A DNA stretch of 64,000 nucleotides from Inquilinus limosus DSM 16000 (GCF_000423185.1 NZ_KE383989.1:7501-71500), one strand, 5' to 3'. Positions 1 through 9,693 are shown, numbered from the stretch's first letter. The notes: generated by a model from the letters alone, not told the origin. Translations and numbers: made by a program.

Positions 1-692
1 GCGACACGGCCGGCCCGCAGCGCCGATTCGCAGGCGTCGAGGTCGCGCGTGGCGATATGCAGCATCGGCTCGGCGCCGACGCCGAGGGTGAAGCCGCCGA
101 TCGCGACCTCATCGCCCTGCCGCCGCGCCCCGTCCAGCGCCGACCAGGCGGCCAGGGCCGGCTCGGCGAGCGGCGCCGGCAGGTCGAGACGGAGGACGCC
201 AACGGCGCCGTTGGCGTGGCGTTCCCATCCCGGCCGGCGCAGCAGCTCCGGCGTCCGATGCTCGGTGGCGAAGAGCGACAGGCCGAAGGCGTCGCGCCGG
301 GCCGGATAGGCCAGCCGGAAGGAGGGTTGCACCGGACCCTCCGGCAGATCGAGCAGCCGGGCCAGGTCGCGCGCCGGCTCTCCCCCTGCCCCCGCGGCCT
401 CGAAGGCGGCCGCGGCCGAATCGGCCGAGCGGGTGGCGAGCGCGATCCCGAGCAGCCCCTCCCCGTCCCGCGCCAGGCGCTCGCCGAGGCCGTTGTCGAA
501 CTGGCTCGGGTCGAGCACGCCGAGCAGCTCGATATAGTCCGCCTCCAGCATGACGCAGTAATTGGCGGTGCCCCAGCCGATGTGCCGGCCGCGAGGCGTC
601 GGGGTGAAGCCGAGCCGGTGCCAGGTGTCGCGCGCGTCGTCCAGCGCCGCCACCGCCAGGATGACGTGGTCGAGCCCGGTGATCGCCGGCAT
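1..692 (-). CDS. VOC/glyoxalase-like domain protein (3' end outside window)
   Basis: The minus-strand frame opens at an ATG at 692 and stays open to base 1, so about 230 residues are visible and the C-terminus is missing. The N-terminus (MPAITGLDHVILAV, then GFTPTPRGRHIGWGTANYC) has the DHVILAV strand and metal-site style of glyoxalase-like VOC proteins (PF13468 type). The substrate is unknown. Its ATG overlaps the TGA of the upstream DUF924 gene by one base, so it is probably translationally coupled and is the last visible gene of the acyl-CoA dehydrogenase operon. VOC assignment is fairly secure; no reaction can be named. Confidence 0.75.
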   Translation of the reverse strand, partial: MPAITGLDHVILAVAALDDARDTWHRLGFTPTPRGRHIGWGTANYCVMLEADYIELLGVLDPSQFDNGLGERLARDGEGLLGIALATRSADSAAAAFEAAGAGGEPARDLARLLDLPEGPVQPSFRLAYPARRDAFGLSLFATEHRTPELLRRPGWERHANGAVGVLRLDLPAPLAEPALAAWSALDGARRQGDEVAIGGFTLGVGAEPMLHIATRDLDACESALRAGRV

Positions 693-1252
693 CAGAAGCC
701 TCCGTGCTCGGCCAGATAGGCCTCCTCCTCCGGCGTGGTGATCCGCCCGAGGATGAGGTTGCGGTGCGGGAATCGGCCGAAGCGCTCGATCACCGCGAGG
801 TGCCGCCGGGCGTAGTCGATGTATCCCGGGTCGCTGAGGCCGGCCGTCTGCAGCTCGACGCTGCGCTGCTGGTCGGCCAGGTCCTCGCTGTGCTCGAAGG
901 GCAGATAGAGGAACAGCCGGTGGTCGTCGGTCAGCGCCGGATCCTTGTCGAAGCCCTGCTCGACCGCCGCCTTCGCCGTGGCCAGCGCCTGGGGATCGGT
1001 GGCGAAGGCGCGCGGCGTGCCGCGGAACAGGTTGCGCGGGAACTGGTCGAGCACGATGCACAGCGCCACCGCGCCCAGCGGCGACGCCGCCCAGTCGTCG
1101 TGCCGCCCGGCCGCCGCCTCCTCCTGCAGGGTCAGGAAGCGGGCACGGATCTCGGCGTCGAATCCGGCGTCGCCGGAGAACCAGCGGTCCTTCCCGGACT
1201 GCTCGAACCAGAAGGTCAGGACGTCGTGCGCGGCGACGGCAAGCGGGGTCAT
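692..1252 (-). CDS. DUF924 family protein
   Basis: This encodes 186 residues, the usual length of the DUF924 family (conserved, often annotated only as DUF924). Visible family features are an early VLTFWFEQSGKDRWF segment, the IVLDQFPRNLFRGTPRAFATD block and a C-terminal HRNLILGR motif. The protein appears soluble, with no signal peptide. The ATG at 1252 overlaps the stop of the upstream acyl-CoA dehydrogenase as ATGA, and the gene's own TGA overlaps the next ATG, so it is embedded in a tightly coupled three-gene operon. The biochemical function is not known from sequence. Confidence 0.9.
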   Translation of the reverse strand: MTPLAVAAHDVLTFWFEQSGKDRWFSGDAGFDAEIRARFLTLQEEAAAGRHDDWAASPLGAVALCIVLDQFPRNLFRGTPRAFATDPQALATAKAAVEQGFDKDPALTDDHRLFLYLPFEHSEDLADQQRSVELQTAGLSDPGYIDYARRHLAVIERFGRFPHRNLILGRITTPEEEAYLAEHGGF

Positions 1253-2937
1253 GCCGGACAGGCTCCATAACCGATGATGTCGTCGAACAGGGCGTGCAGC
1301 GGGTCCTCGGCCAGATCGACCCCGCCCCGCGGGTCGAGCCGGGCGGCGAATCGGCCGGCCATCAGCGCCTTGCGCCGGTCGCCGCCGGCCAGATCGGCCG
1401 CCGCCTCCTCCAGCATCAGCGAAGCGGCCAGCAGCTCCGCCGCCGGATGCATCAGCCGGAGGGCGAGGCGAGGTCCGTCCTCCGGACGCGCCCGCAGATG
1501 GGCGAAGCCGGCGCGGCACGAATCGAGCACCGGCCGCAGCCGGGCCGCGACGTCCTGCAGCGCCGCGGGCGTGGCGTCGAGGATGCCGGACACCCGGTCC
1601 AGGAAGGCCTGGTCGCCCGGCAGCTTGCCGATGGTGGCGCGCAGGAACTCCAGCGCCTGGACGTTGGCCGGCCCCTCCCACACCGCGGTCACCAGGGCGT
1701 CGCGGTAGAGCCGCGCCGTCGGCCATTCCTCGGTGTAGCCGTTGCCGCCGACGATCTCGACCGCCCGGGCGGCCGCCGCCGTCGCCTCGGCCGCGGTCCA
1801 GTACTTGGCCAGCGCCACGGCAGCGCGGCGCCAGCCTTCGACCGCCGGGTCCTCGCCCGGCGCCTCGAAGGCCTCGGCCGCCTCGAAGGCCAGCGCCGCC
1901 GAGGCCTCCTGCGTCGCGGCGAGGTCGAGCAGCGCGTCGCGCATCATCGGCGTGGTGCGCAGCAGCGTGCCGCCGACCCGGCGATGCCTGGTCCAGGCCA
2001 GCGATTCGAGCACGGCGCGGCGATGCAGCCCGGCGGCGCCGAAGGCGTTGTGCACCCGGCTGTATTCCAGCGCCTCCAGCATCGCCTTCAGGCCGTGCGG
2101 CGGCGGCGCCACCTCGGCCGCCCAGGCGCCGTCCAGCACGGTCTCGCCGGTGGCGAGGCCGCGGGTGCCGACCTTGTCCTTGAGGCGGCGGACATGCAGC
2201 CGGTTCGGCGTGCCGTCCGGCAGGACCGAGGGCACCAGGTAGCAGCCGAGGCCGCGCGCGCCGTCCGGCGCGCCGCGCGGCCGGGCGGTGGCCAGCGCCG
2301 CCCCCGCCCCGGCATTGCTGGTGAACCATTTCAGTCCGGTCAGGCGCCAGGCCGCGCCGTCCGGCTCCGCCACCGTGGTGGTGGCGGCGACGTCGGTGCC
2401 GCCGTGCAGCTCGGTGGCCCAGGTGCCGCCGCTCAGCGCCTGACCGTCCATCCGGGTCAGCAGCGGCAGCCATTGGCTGCGCACCGGGTCCGGCGCCAGC
2501 CGGTCGAGCACCCAGGCGACGGCGCCGGTCAGCGTCACCGGGCAGTGCAGCGAGACGTCGGCCTGGGACAGCACGCCGCCCATGACGAAGGACAGCAGAT
2601 GCGGCGCCCGATCGGGTCCGAAGGCCAGACCGATGACGCCGCGGCGATAGGCGTCGGCGTGGCAGGCCCGGTACTCGGCGTTCAGCACCACCCGGCCGGT
2701 GGCGTGGCCCGCCCCGTCATGGGTCTCGAGCCGCGGCGGCGCGTGCCGGCTGGTGTAGTCGGCCTGCGCCTCCACCGCGTCGCCGACCCAGGCGCCGAAC
2801 TCCGCCAGCCGGTCGCCGAAGCGCGGCAGCAGGTCCGGGCTGCGCCGGGCCAGGCGGCGCTGCAGGTCGCGGTCGGTGGTGAACAGGTTCAGGCCGCGGA
2901 TGGCGGGCGGAAGCTCGATCGGTCGGGTCCGGTCCAT
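1249..2937 (-). CDS. Acyl-CoA dehydrogenase, AidB-like
   Basis: This 562-residue flavoprotein belongs to the acyl-CoA dehydrogenase superfamily and is nearer in size and architecture to AidB (about 540 aa) than to short-chain enzymes. The middle domain carries SGGTWATELHGGTDVAATTT and LTGLKWFTSNAGAGAALATA, typical of the FAD/substrate cleft. The C-terminal helical part contains VEIVGGNGYTEEWPTARLYRD. I chose the ATG at 2937 (MDRTRPIELPPAIRG); longer frames run into a palindrome and noncoding sequence. Its likely role is oxidation of an acyl-CoA or, as suggested for AidB, a stress-related flavoprotein function; the substrate cannot be told. It heads an operon with DUF924 and VOC genes. Confidence 0.9.
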   Translation of the reverse strand: MDRTRPIELPPAIRGLNLFTTDRDLQRRLARRSPDLLPRFGDRLAEFGAWVGDAVEAQADYTSRHAPPRLETHDGAGHATGRVVLNAEYRACHADAYRRGVIGLAFGPDRAPHLLSFVMGGVLSQADVSLHCPVTLTGAVAWVLDRLAPDPVRSQWLPLLTRMDGQALSGGTWATELHGGTDVAATTTVAEPDGAAWRLTGLKWFTSNAGAGAALATARPRGAPDGARGLGCYLVPSVLPDGTPNRLHVRRLKDKVGTRGLATGETVLDGAWAAEVAPPPHGLKAMLEALEYSRVHNAFGAAGLHRRAVLESLAWTRHRRVGGTLLRTTPMMRDALLDLAATQEASAALAFEAAEAFEAPGEDPAVEGWRRAAVALAKYWTAAEATAAAARAVEIVGGNGYTEEWPTARLYRDALVTAVWEGPANVQALEFLRATIGKLPGDQAFLDRVSGILDATPAALQDVAARLRPVLDSCRAGFAHLRARPEDGPRLALRLMHPAAELLAASLMLEEAAADLAGGDRRKALMAGRFAARLDPRGGVDLAEDPLHALFDDIIGYGACPA

Positions 2938-3025
2938 GGAGGCGGCCTCCCAGCAGCGATGCCCCAAAATAGCACGGGGCGGCCCCCGGCCGGATGACAT
3001 GTCATCCGGCCAGCCCAATGGAAAA

Positions 3026-3084
3026 GAGCGCGATTCACGTTTCAGGGGAAAGCGAAACCGCTTTCCCCTGAAACGATCGCGCTC
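3026..3084 (-). terminator. Long palindrome acting as terminator of the pet operon
   Basis: A 17-bp perfect arm CGTTTCAGGGGAAAGCG (3038-3054) pairs with 3059-3075 across an AAAC loop. A further 9-bp outer arm (3026-3034 with 3076-3084) is separated by a 3-base bulge on one side, giving 26 paired bases. On the minus strand the stem is followed at once by TTTTC, the form of an intrinsic terminator, 39 bp after the petC stop. The stem is much longer than most terminators, so it may also be a mobile palindromic unit. Confidence 0.75.
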
Positions 3085-3122
3085 CAGCGCCGCCCCGCGG
3101 GGAACATTCCGGCAAGAAGGAC

Positions 3123-3920
3123 TCAGTGGGCGTTGGCCCAGACCTTCCGCTTCACCGAATAGAGCAGCCCGGCGAAGATGATCAGGAACAGGATCACCTT
3201 GACGCCGGTGCGCTTGCGCTCCTCCAGCGTCGGCTCGGCCGTCCACATCAGGAAGTTGGTGACGTCCCAGGCCATCTGCTCATGCGTGGCGTTGGTGCCG
3301 TCGCTGTAGGTGACGGCGCCGTCGGTCAGGATGTTCGGCATCGCCGTCACGTGACCGGGGAAATAGGTGTTGTAGTTCAGTCCCTCCGGCACCTGGAAGC
3401 CTTCCGGCGCGTCGTGGAAGCCGGTGAGGAAGGCGAAGACGTAGTTCGGGCCGTCGGTCTCGCCGCCCGAGCCGCGCGCCTTGGCCATCAGCGACAGGTC
3501 GGGCGGCACCTTGCCGCCATTCGCCGCCGCCGCCGCCTTGTCGTTCGGGAACGGGTTGTGGAACCGGTCCGAGGGCAGCGCCGTGCGCTCGATCGGCTCG
3601 CCGGCGTCGTTGGTGTCGGCGACCTTGTATTCGGCGGCGATCGCCTTGACCTCGTCCTCGCTGAAGCCCAGGCCGCTGAGGTCGCGGAAGGACATCAGAT
3701 GCATCGAGTGGCAGGTCGAGCAGACCTCCTTGTAGACCTGGAAGCCGCGCTGGGCCGCCGCCCGGTCGAAGGTGCCGAAGAAGCCGCCGAAGGACCAGTT
3801 CTGGGCCGGCGGCGCGGCCCCCTCCTCCGCGGCGCGGGCGGCCGGAAGCCCGGCGCCGAGGGCCAGCACCAGGGCCGCGGCGGTGACGGCGGATCTGCGC
3901 ATGATCTTGTCGAGGAGCAT
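3123..3920 (-). CDS. petC: Cytochrome c1 of the bc1 complex
   Basis: This is the 265-residue cytochrome c1 subunit of ubiquinol-cytochrome c oxidoreductase, which passes electrons from the Rieske centre to soluble cytochrome c at the periplasmic face. A signal peptide (residues 1-30, ending PAARA) is followed by the heme-binding CSTCH at 67-71. A Met in PGHVTAMPN is the probable axial ligand. The C-terminal helix VKVILFLIIFAGLLY followed by KRKVW anchors it in the membrane. The gene lies 2 bp after petB, in the canonical petABC order, and is followed by a strong terminator. Confidence 0.98.
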   Translation of the reverse strand: MLLDKIMRRSAVTAAALVLALGAGLPAARAAEEGAAPPAQNWSFGGFFGTFDRAAAQRGFQVYKEVCSTCHSMHLMSFRDLSGLGFSEDEVKAIAAEYKVADTNDAGEPIERTALPSDRFHNPFPNDKAAAAANGGKVPPDLSLMAKARGSGGETDGPNYVFAFLTGFHDAPEGFQVPEGLNYNTYFPGHVTAMPNILTDGAVTYSDGTNATHEQMAWDVTNFLMWTAEPTLEERKRTGVKVILFLIIFAGLLYSVKRKVWANAH

Positions 3921-3922
3921 GG

Positions 3923-5197
3923 TCACGCCTTCACCGTGTTCGTAGCGGCCGACGGCCCGAGGACGGATTCGCTGATGCTGCGCGGCAGCGGCAGCGGCCG
4001 TTCGATCTTGCCCAGGATCGGCAGGATCACCAGGAAGTGCAGGAAGTAGTAGGCCATGCCGACCTGGCCGATCACCACCGGCAGGCCTTCCGGCGGCTGC
4101 GACCCGGCGTAGCCGAGGCCGATCACCGACGCGACCAGCAGCCAGAAGCACCAGCGGTAGATCGGGCGGAACCGGGCGCTGCGCACCCGGCTGGTGTCGA
4201 GCCAGGGCAGCACGAACAGGATGGCGATGGCGCCGAACATGGCGATCACGCCCAGCAGCTTCGCCGGGATGCCGAACAGGCTGAAGGTGATCGAGCGCAG
4301 GATCGCGTAGAACGGCAGGAAGTACCATTCCGGCACGATATGCGCCGGCGTCTGCAGCGGGTTGGCCTGGATGTAGTTGTCCGCATGCCCCATCAGGTTC
4401 GGCGCGAAGAACACGATGAAGGCGTAGAAGATCAGGAACACGGCGATGCCGAAGCTGTCCTTGGCCGTGTAGTACGGGTGGAAGGGCAGCGTGTCCTGCG
4501 GACCCTTCGGGTCGATGCCCGACGGGTTGTTCGAGCCGGTGATGTGGAAGGCGCCGACATGGATGATGACGACGCCGAGGATCACGAAGGGCAGCAGGAA
4601 GTGCAGCGAGTAGAAGCGGTTCAGCGTCGGGTTGTCGACCGCGAAGCCGCCCCACAGCCAGGTGACGATGTTCTCGCCGACCAGCGGGATGGCCGAGAAC
4701 AGGTTGGTGATGACGGTGGCGCCCCAGAAGCTCATCTGGCCCCAGGGCAGCACGTAGCCCATGAAGGCGGTGGCCATCATCAGGAGGAAGATCAGCACGC
4801 CGAAGATCCACACCAGCTCGCGCGGCGCCTTGTAGGAGCCGTAATACAGCCCGCGGAAGATGTGGATATAGACCGCGATGAAGAACATCGACGCGCCGTT
4901 GGCGTGGATGTAGCGCATCAGCCAGCCGTAATTGACGTCGCGCATGATGCGCTCGACCGACTGGAAGGCGAAGTCGACATGCGGCGTGTACTGCATCGAC
5001 AGGAACAGGCCGGTCGCGATCATGATGACCAGCATCATCCCGGCGATGGCGCCGAAGTTCCAAAGATAGTTGAAGTTCCGCGGAGCCGGGTACTCGCCGT
5101 ACTCCTTGTACATCATGGAGAAGATCGGCAGCCGCGAGTCGATCCAGCGGATCGTCGGGCTCCGGAAGGTCGACGGTTGGGCCGAGTCGTGGGCCAT
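3923..5197 (-). CDS. petB: Cytochrome b of the bc1 complex
   Basis: This 424-residue integral membrane subunit carries the two b hemes and the quinol-oxidising and quinone-reducing sites. The sequence shows the usual cytochrome b blocks: [53 protein letters not shown], and the [14 protein letters not shown] motif of the Qo site (PEWY). Length and helix pattern fit a bacterial full-length cytochrome b with no split. It sits 24 bp after petA and 2 bp before petC in one transcription unit. Confidence 0.98.
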   Translation of the reverse strand: MAHDSAQPSTFRSPTIRWIDSRLPIFSMMYKEYGEYPAPRNFNYLWNFGAIAGMMLVIMIATGLFLSMQYTPHVDFAFQSVERIMRDVNYGWLMRYIHANGASMFFIAVYIHIFRGLYYGSYKAPRELVWIFGVLIFLLMMATAFMGYVLPWGQMSFWGATVITNLFSAIPLVGENIVTWLWGGFAVDNPTLNRFYSLHFLLPFVILGVVIIHVGAFHITGSNNPSGIDPKGPQDTLPFHPYYTAKDSFGIAVFLIFYAFIVFFAPNLMGHADNYIQANPLQTPAHIVPEWYFLPFYAILRSITFSLFGIPAKLLGVIAMFGAIAILFVLPWLDTSRVRSARFRPIYRWCFWLLVASVIGLGYAGSQPPEGLPVVIGQVGMAYYFLHFLVILPILGKIERPLPLPRSISESVLGPSAATNTVKA

Positions 5198-5221
5198 GGG
5201 GCAGTCTCCGGAACGAGCGGC

Positions 5222-5806
5222 TCAGCCGATCTTGATCTTGGTGTCGGCGGTGAAGGCGTAGGTCGGCACCTCCAGATTCGTCGGCGCCGGTCCCTGCCGG
5301 ATGCGCCCGGAGGTGTCGTAGATCGACCCGTGGCAGGGGCAGAACCAGCCGCCGAACGGGCCGCGGTTCTCGCCCGGGTTCTGGCCCAGCGGGATGCAGC
5401 CGAGATGGGTGCAGACGCCGACGACCACCAGCCATTCCGGCTTCTGCACGCGCGCCGAATCGGGCTGTGGGTCCGGCAGCTGGTTGAGCGGCGTGTCCTC
5501 GGCGGCCTTGATCTGGTCCTCCGGCCGGTGGCGGATGAACACCGGCTTGCCGCGCCACTTCACCGTCAGGGACTGGCCGACCGCCACCGGCGCCAGGTCG
5601 ACGTCGATCGTCGCCAGGGCCAGCACGTCCTTCGACGGGTTCATGCTGTCGATCAGGGGCCAGGCGACGCTGGCGACGCCGACCGCGCCCACGGCGCCGG
5701 TCAGGAGATAGAGGAAGTCGCGTCGGGTGCCCCCCTCCCCGGATGCGTGATCCCCGGTCGGCGTATGGCTCGGGCCAGGCGTGCCCTGGAGGGTGGTATC
5801 CGACAT
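5222..5806 (-). CDS. petA: Rieske iron-sulfur subunit of the bc1 complex
   Basis: This 194-residue protein moves electrons from ubiquinol to cytochrome c1. The N-terminus has a Tat-like [17 protein letters not shown] segment (about 27-43) that also serves as the membrane anchor. The 2Fe-2S cluster ligands are C132/H134 in CTHLGC and C156/H159 in CPCHGS; C137 and C158 form the stabilising disulfide pair. As the first gene of petABC, it is presumably driven by a promoter in the divergent region shared with trmL (5807-5992). Confidence 0.98.
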   Translation of the reverse strand: MSDTTLQGTPGPSHTPTGDHASGEGGTRRDFLYLLTGAVGAVGVASVAWPLIDSMNPSKDVLALATIDVDLAPVAVGQSLTVKWRGKPVFIRHRPEDQIKAAEDTPLNQLPDPQPDSARVQKPEWLVVVGVCTHLGCIPLGQNPGENRGPFGGWFCPCHGSIYDTSGRIRQGPAPTNLEVPTYAFTADTKIKIG

Positions 5807-5992
5807 TGTTTCAACGGTCCTTCTTGGTCGACCTTATTCCCCCGCGCCTCCCCGAAACTGGCTGGCTTCGGCCCGGACGGCGACACGCAATCCGGGCAGG
5901 AGGCGGCTTCGGGTCTATACAATGCCATCCCGACCCTGGCAATTCGCTAAGAACCACCAGCGACGCAGCACCGCGGCCCGGCCTCAGTCACC

Positions 5993-6442
5993 ATGCGCCT
6001 CGTCCTCTACGAACCGGATATCCCCCAGAACGCCGGCACCATGATGCGGCTGGCCGCGGCGCTCGGCGTCGCCGTCGACCTGATCGAGCCCTGCGGCTTC
6101 CTGGTCGACGACCGGCGGCTGCGCCGCGCGGCCATGGACTACGCGGATTTCCTCGATCTCACGCGCTGGACCAGCTGGCGGCGCTACGCCGGGACGGCCC
6201 ATTCCGGGCGGCTGGTGCTGCTGACCACGAAGGCCGACCTGCCCTATACGGGCTTCGCCTTCGCCCCCGACGACCGGATCATGGTCGGGCGCGAGAGCGC
6301 CGGCGTGCCGGACGAGGTGCATGACGCGGCAGATGCGCGCATCGTCATCCCGCTGCGGCCGGAGGCGCGCTCGATCAACGTCGCGACGGCGGCGGCGATG
6401 GCGCTGGGCGAGGCGATTCGCCAGACCCGGGCCGGTTCCTGA
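5993..6442 (+). CDS. trmL: tRNA (cytidine/uridine-34-2'-O)-methyltransferase
   Basis: This 149-residue SPOUT methyltransferase modifies the wobble base of certain leucine tRNAs with S-adenosylmethionine as donor. Diagnostic motifs are [16 protein letters not shown] near the N-terminus, [16 protein letters not shown] (SAM-binding trefoil knot), and [15 protein letters not shown] at the C-terminus. It is the minimal TrmL architecture with no extra RNA-binding domain. It is divergent from petA, and hemF follows on the same strand 82 bp later. Confidence 0.95.
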   Translation: MRLVLYEPDIPQNAGTMMRLAAALGVAVDLIEPCGFLVDDRRLRRAAMDYADFLDLTRWTSWRRYAGTAHSGRLVLLTTKADLPYTGFAFAPDDRIMVGRESAGVPDEVHDAADARIVIPLRPEARSINVATAAAMALGEAIRQTRAGS

Positions 6443-6524
6443 CCCCGCCCTGCGGCGCGGATGGACATTCCCGGGCCCCTCCCGCCCGTCCTATGGTGCC
6501 GGCGCTGCAACGAAGGTCCGCCGC

Positions 6525-7397
6525 ATGAGCCCGACACCCGACCTGACCGACTCCCGCAAGGCCGAAGCCGCCGCCTGGTTCGCGACTCTGCGCGACCGGA
6601 TCTGCGCCGCCTTCGAGGCGATCGAGGACGACTATGCCGGCCCGCCCGCGAGTCCCTGGGCCGACCGGCCGCCGGGCCGCTTCGAGCGCCGCGCCTGGGA
6701 CCGGCCGGGCGGCGGCGGCGGGGTGATGTCGATCATGCGCGGCCGGGTGTTCGAGAAGGTCGGCGTCAACATCTCGACCGTCCACGGCGAGTTCTCGGAG
6801 GCGTTCCGAGCGCAGATCAAGGGTGCCGAAGGCGACGGAAGGTTCTGGGCCTCGGGCATCAGCCTGGTTGCGCATCTGCAGAGCCCGCTGGTGCCGGCGG
6901 TGCACATGAACACGCGGCGGATCGAGACCTCGGTCGGCTGGTTCGGCGGCGGCGCCGACCTGACCCCGATGGTGCCGGACGAAGCCGACACGGCCGAGTT
7001 CCACGCGGCGCTCCAGGCCGCCTGCGACCGGCACGATCCCGGCTACTACCCGCGCTTCAAGGAGTGGTGCGACAGATACTTCTTCCTGCCGCACCGCGAC
7101 GAGCCGCGCGGCGTCGGCGGCATCTTCTACGACAATCTCGACAGCGGCGACTGGGACGCCGACTTCGCCTTCACCCGCGACGTCGGCCTGGCCTTCCTCG
7201 ACGTCTATCCGCGCATCGTCCGCCGCCACATGGACCGGCCCTGGACCGAGGAGCAGCGGGCCCACCAGCTGCGGCGCCGCGGCCGCTACGTCGAGTTCAA
7301 CCTGCTGTACGACCGCGGCACCACCTTCGGTCTGAAGACCGGCGGCAACACCGAGGCGATCCTGATGTCGCTGCCGCCGCTGGTGGCCTGGCCCTGA
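6525..7397 (+). CDS. hemF: Oxygen-dependent coproporphyrinogen III oxidase
   Basis: This 290-residue enzyme decarboxylates coproporphyrinogen III to protoporphyrinogen IX using O2 in heme synthesis. Family blocks seen are [40 protein letters not shown] (substrate-site His), [11 protein letters not shown], and the C-terminal [20 protein letters not shown]. The length matches HemF. I used the ATG at 6525 preceded by GAAGG; longer upstream frames are not family-like. Its closeness to petABC and, further on, ctaA fits aerobic respiratory heme demand. Confidence 0.97.
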   Translation: MSPTPDLTDSRKAEAAAWFATLRDRICAAFEAIEDDYAGPPASPWADRPPGRFERRAWDRPGGGGGVMSIMRGRVFEKVGVNISTVHGEFSEAFRAQIKGAEGDGRFWASGISLVAHLQSPLVPAVHMNTRRIETSVGWFGGGADLTPMVPDEADTAEFHAALQAACDRHDPGYYPRFKEWCDRYFFLPHRDEPRGVGGIFYDNLDSGDWDADFAFTRDVGLAFLDVYPRIVRRHMDRPWTEEQRAHQLRRRGRYVEFNLLYDRGTTFGLKTGGNTEAILMSLPPLVAWP

Positions 7398-7498
7398 GCC
7401 TGCCGCAGCCCGGCGCTGCATATTTGCCGGGTGGACAGCGATCGAGGCCGGCGTGAACTCCCGCCCTTTGGACGGCAGTCCCAAGGGAGGCGCAGGGA

Positions 7499-8794
7499 AT
7501 GGCGGTACAGGCTTCGGGCCCCATCGGTCTTCAGGCGGCGGAGCGGCGGCACGCCATCGCCGCGGCCACGATCGGCAACGGGCTCGAGTGGTTCGACTTC
7601 ACGGTCTACGGCTTCTTCACCCCGATCATCGCCCGGCTGTTCTTCCCGGCCGGCGACGACCTGACCTCGATCCTGCTGACCGTCGGCACCTACGGCGTCG
7701 GCTTCTTCATGCGCCCGGTCGGCGCCGTGGTGCTGGGCATCTATGCCGACCGCGTCGGGCGCAAGGCGGCGCTGACCCTGACCATCCTCCTGATGGCGAT
7801 CGGCACCGCCCTGCTGGGCTTCGCCCCGACCTATGCCCAGGCCGGGATCGTCGGGCCGCTGGTGATCGTGCTGGCGCGGCTGATCCAGGGCTTTTCCGCC
7901 GGCGGCGAGATCGGCGGCGCCACCGCCTTCCTGATCGAATACGCCCCGCCGCAGAAGCGCGGCTTCTACGCCAGCTGGCAGCAGACCAGCCAGGCCCTGG
8001 CCGTGGTGCTGGGCGGCGTCTGCGGCACCATCGTCACCCAGGCGCTGGACCCGGCCGCGATCGACAGCTGGGGCTGGCGCGTGCCGTTCCTGTTCGGCCT
8101 CCTGATCGGGCCGGTCGGCTTCTACATCCGCGCCCGGATCGACGAGACTCCGGTCTTCACCGACAGCCACACCCGCAAGAGCGAGTCGCCGCTGCGCGAC
8201 GCCCTGGCCGAGCATCCGCGCGGCATCGCCTCCGGCTTCGGCGTCACCATCCTGTGGACGGTCTGCACCTATGTGCTGCTGTTCTACATGCCGACCTATG
8301 CCGTGAAGCAGCTCGGCATTCCGCTGGCCGACGCCTTCATCGCCACCACGATCGGCGGCGTGGTGCTGATGGCGGGCTGCCCCTTCGCCGGCGCGTTCTC
8401 CGACCGGATCGGCCGCAAGCGGCTCCTGCTCACCGCCGCGGTCGCCATCGGCGTGCTGGTCTGGCCGCTCTTCGCCTGGGTCAACGCCTCCCCGACCCTC
8501 GCCGTGCTGGCGACGGTCCAGGCCGTCCTCGGCCTGCTGCTGGCGGCCTTCACCGGGCCGGCCCCCGCCCTCCTGGCCGAGCAGTTCCCGGCCGGGCTGC
8601 GCTCGACCGGGCTGTCGCTGGCCTACAACTTCGCGGTCACCATCTTCGGCGGCTTCGCGGCGCTGATCGTCACCCTGCTGATCGAGGAGACCGGCAGCAA
8701 GCTGGCGCCGAGCTTCTACGTGATCGCGGCCGCCCTGGTCAGCGCCCTCACCCTCGCCACCATGCGCGACCGCACCGGCAAGCCGATCGACTGA
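7499..8794 (+). CDS. MFS transporter, metabolite:H+ symporter (MHS) type
   Basis: This 431-residue protein has about 12 predicted membrane helices. The start IGNGLEWFDFTVYGFFTPIIARLFF, the loop 2-3 motif DRVGRKAALT and the mid-protein repeat DRIGRKRLLL place it in the MHS branch (relatives include KgtP, ProP and citrate/tricarballylate symporters). The substrate is probably an organic acid or osmolyte but cannot be fixed by eye. The ATG at 7499 follows GGGAGGCGCAGG. No co-transcribed metabolic gene reveals the substrate; the next gene, 79 bp on, has its own strong ribosome site. Confidence 0.9.
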   Translation: MAVQASGPIGLQAAERRHAIAAATIGNGLEWFDFTVYGFFTPIIARLFFPAGDDLTSILLTVGTYGVGFFMRPVGAVVLGIYADRVGRKAALTLTILLMAIGTALLGFAPTYAQAGIVGPLVIVLARLIQGFSAGGEIGGATAFLIEYAPPQKRGFYASWQQTSQALAVVLGGVCGTIVTQALDPAAIDSWGWRVPFLFGLLIGPVGFYIRARIDETPVFTDSHTRKSESPLRDALAEHPRGIASGFGVTILWTVCTYVLLFYMPTYAVKQLGIPLADAFIATTIGGVVLMAGCPFAGAFSDRIGRKRLLLTAAVAIGVLVWPLFAWVNASPTLAVLATVQAVLGLLLAAFTGPAPALLAEQFPAGLRSTGLSLAYNFAVTIFGGFAALIVTLLIEETGSKLAPSFYVIAAALVSALTLATMRDRTGKPID

Positions 8795-8873
8795 GGCTGT
8801 CGGATCGCCGCGCCCTCATCCGTCCTCTGGTCGAATCCGGCGTGCGAGGCGCCGAAATCGACAGGAGGACGAG

Positions 8874-9539
8874 ATGAGAAAAGTCGTCGCCGCCACGTTC
8901 CTGAGCCTGGACGGCGTGATGCAGGCCCCGGGCGGGCCGGAGGAGGACCCGACCGGCGGCTTCGCGTTCGGCGGCTGGGTGTTCCCGCACTGGGACGAGG
9001 CCACGGGCCAGGCGATCGACGAGACCTTCGGCGCGCCCTTCGACCTGCTGCTCGGCCGCAAGACCTACGAGATCTTCGCCGCCTACTGGCCGTATGTCGG
9101 CGAGGACGATTCGATCGGCAAGGTGTTCAACCGGGTCACCAAATACGTCGCCACGAGATCGGCCACGCCGCTGACCTGGCGGAACTCCGTGGCCCTGCAC
9201 GGCGATGCGGCGGATGCGGTGGCCGAGCTGAAGCGGCAGGACGGGCCGACCCTGCTGCTGCAGGGCAGCAGCGGCCTGATCCAGTCGCTGCTGGCGCGCG
9301 ACCTGATCGACGAGTTCCGCCTGATGACCTTCCCGATCGTGCTGGGCAAGGGCAAGCGCCTGTTCGGCCCGGGCGCCATCCCGATCGGGCTGAAGCTGGT
9401 CGGCAGCAAGGCCTCGACCACCGGGGTGGTGATGAGCACCTATGTCCGCGCCGGCGAGGTGGCGGCCGGATCCTTCGCCCAGGCCGAGCCGAGCGAGGCC
9501 GAGCTCGCCCGACGCGAGCGGATGAAGCGGGAAGGCTGA
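8874..9539 (+). CDS. Dihydrofolate reductase family protein (RibD C-terminal domain)
   Basis: This 221-residue soluble protein has the RibD-C/DHFR-like fold. The start MRKVVAATFLSLDGVMQAPGG, the LLLGRKTYEIFAAYWP block and LLLQGSSGLIQSLLARDLIDEFRLM followed by PIVLGKGKRLFG are characteristic. Such stand-alone proteins probably bind NADPH but are distinct from true folate-pathway DHFR and from riboflavin-specific RibD. The ribosome site AGGAGGACGAG precedes the ATG. The extra C-terminal 30 residues are charged and low complexity. Confidence 0.9.
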   Translation: MRKVVAATFLSLDGVMQAPGGPEEDPTGGFAFGGWVFPHWDEATGQAIDETFGAPFDLLLGRKTYEIFAAYWPYVGEDDSIGKVFNRVTKYVATRSATPLTWRNSVALHGDAADAVAELKRQDGPTLLLQGSSGLIQSLLARDLIDEFRLMTFPIVLGKGKRLFGPGAIPIGLKLVGSKASTTGVVMSTYVRAGEVAAGSFAQAEPSEAELARRERMKREG

Positions 9540-9564
9540 GACAGGCGCCGGTCGCTTTCACATG

Positions 9565-9693
9565 ACCTCTCCCGGGGCGGGAGAGGTCGGGCTCGCGTAG
9601 CGAGACCGGGTGAGGGCTGGCACAGGCTTCGACAAAAAGCCCCTCACCCGGAGCCGCTTCGCGTCTCCGACCTCTCCCGCAAGCGGGAGAGGC
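9565..9693. repeat. 130-bp dispersed palindromic repeat, copy 1
   Basis: The element is bounded by CCTCTCCC...GGGAGAGG hairpins at both ends, with inner CCGGGTGAGGG and CCCCTCACCCGG arms. The whole element recurs in inverse orientation at 58063-58192. Both copies lie in the gap between two converging genes, here between the RibD-C gene and the gfa-like gene. The strong hairpins probably also stop transcription from both sides. Confidence 0.9.

Noticed and set aside
692-2473. Long minus-strand frame covering DUF924 and part of the acyl-CoA dehydrogenase gene
   Set aside because: Only its last 186 residues are protein-like; the rest is an Arg/Ala-rich frame shadow in GC-rich DNA.
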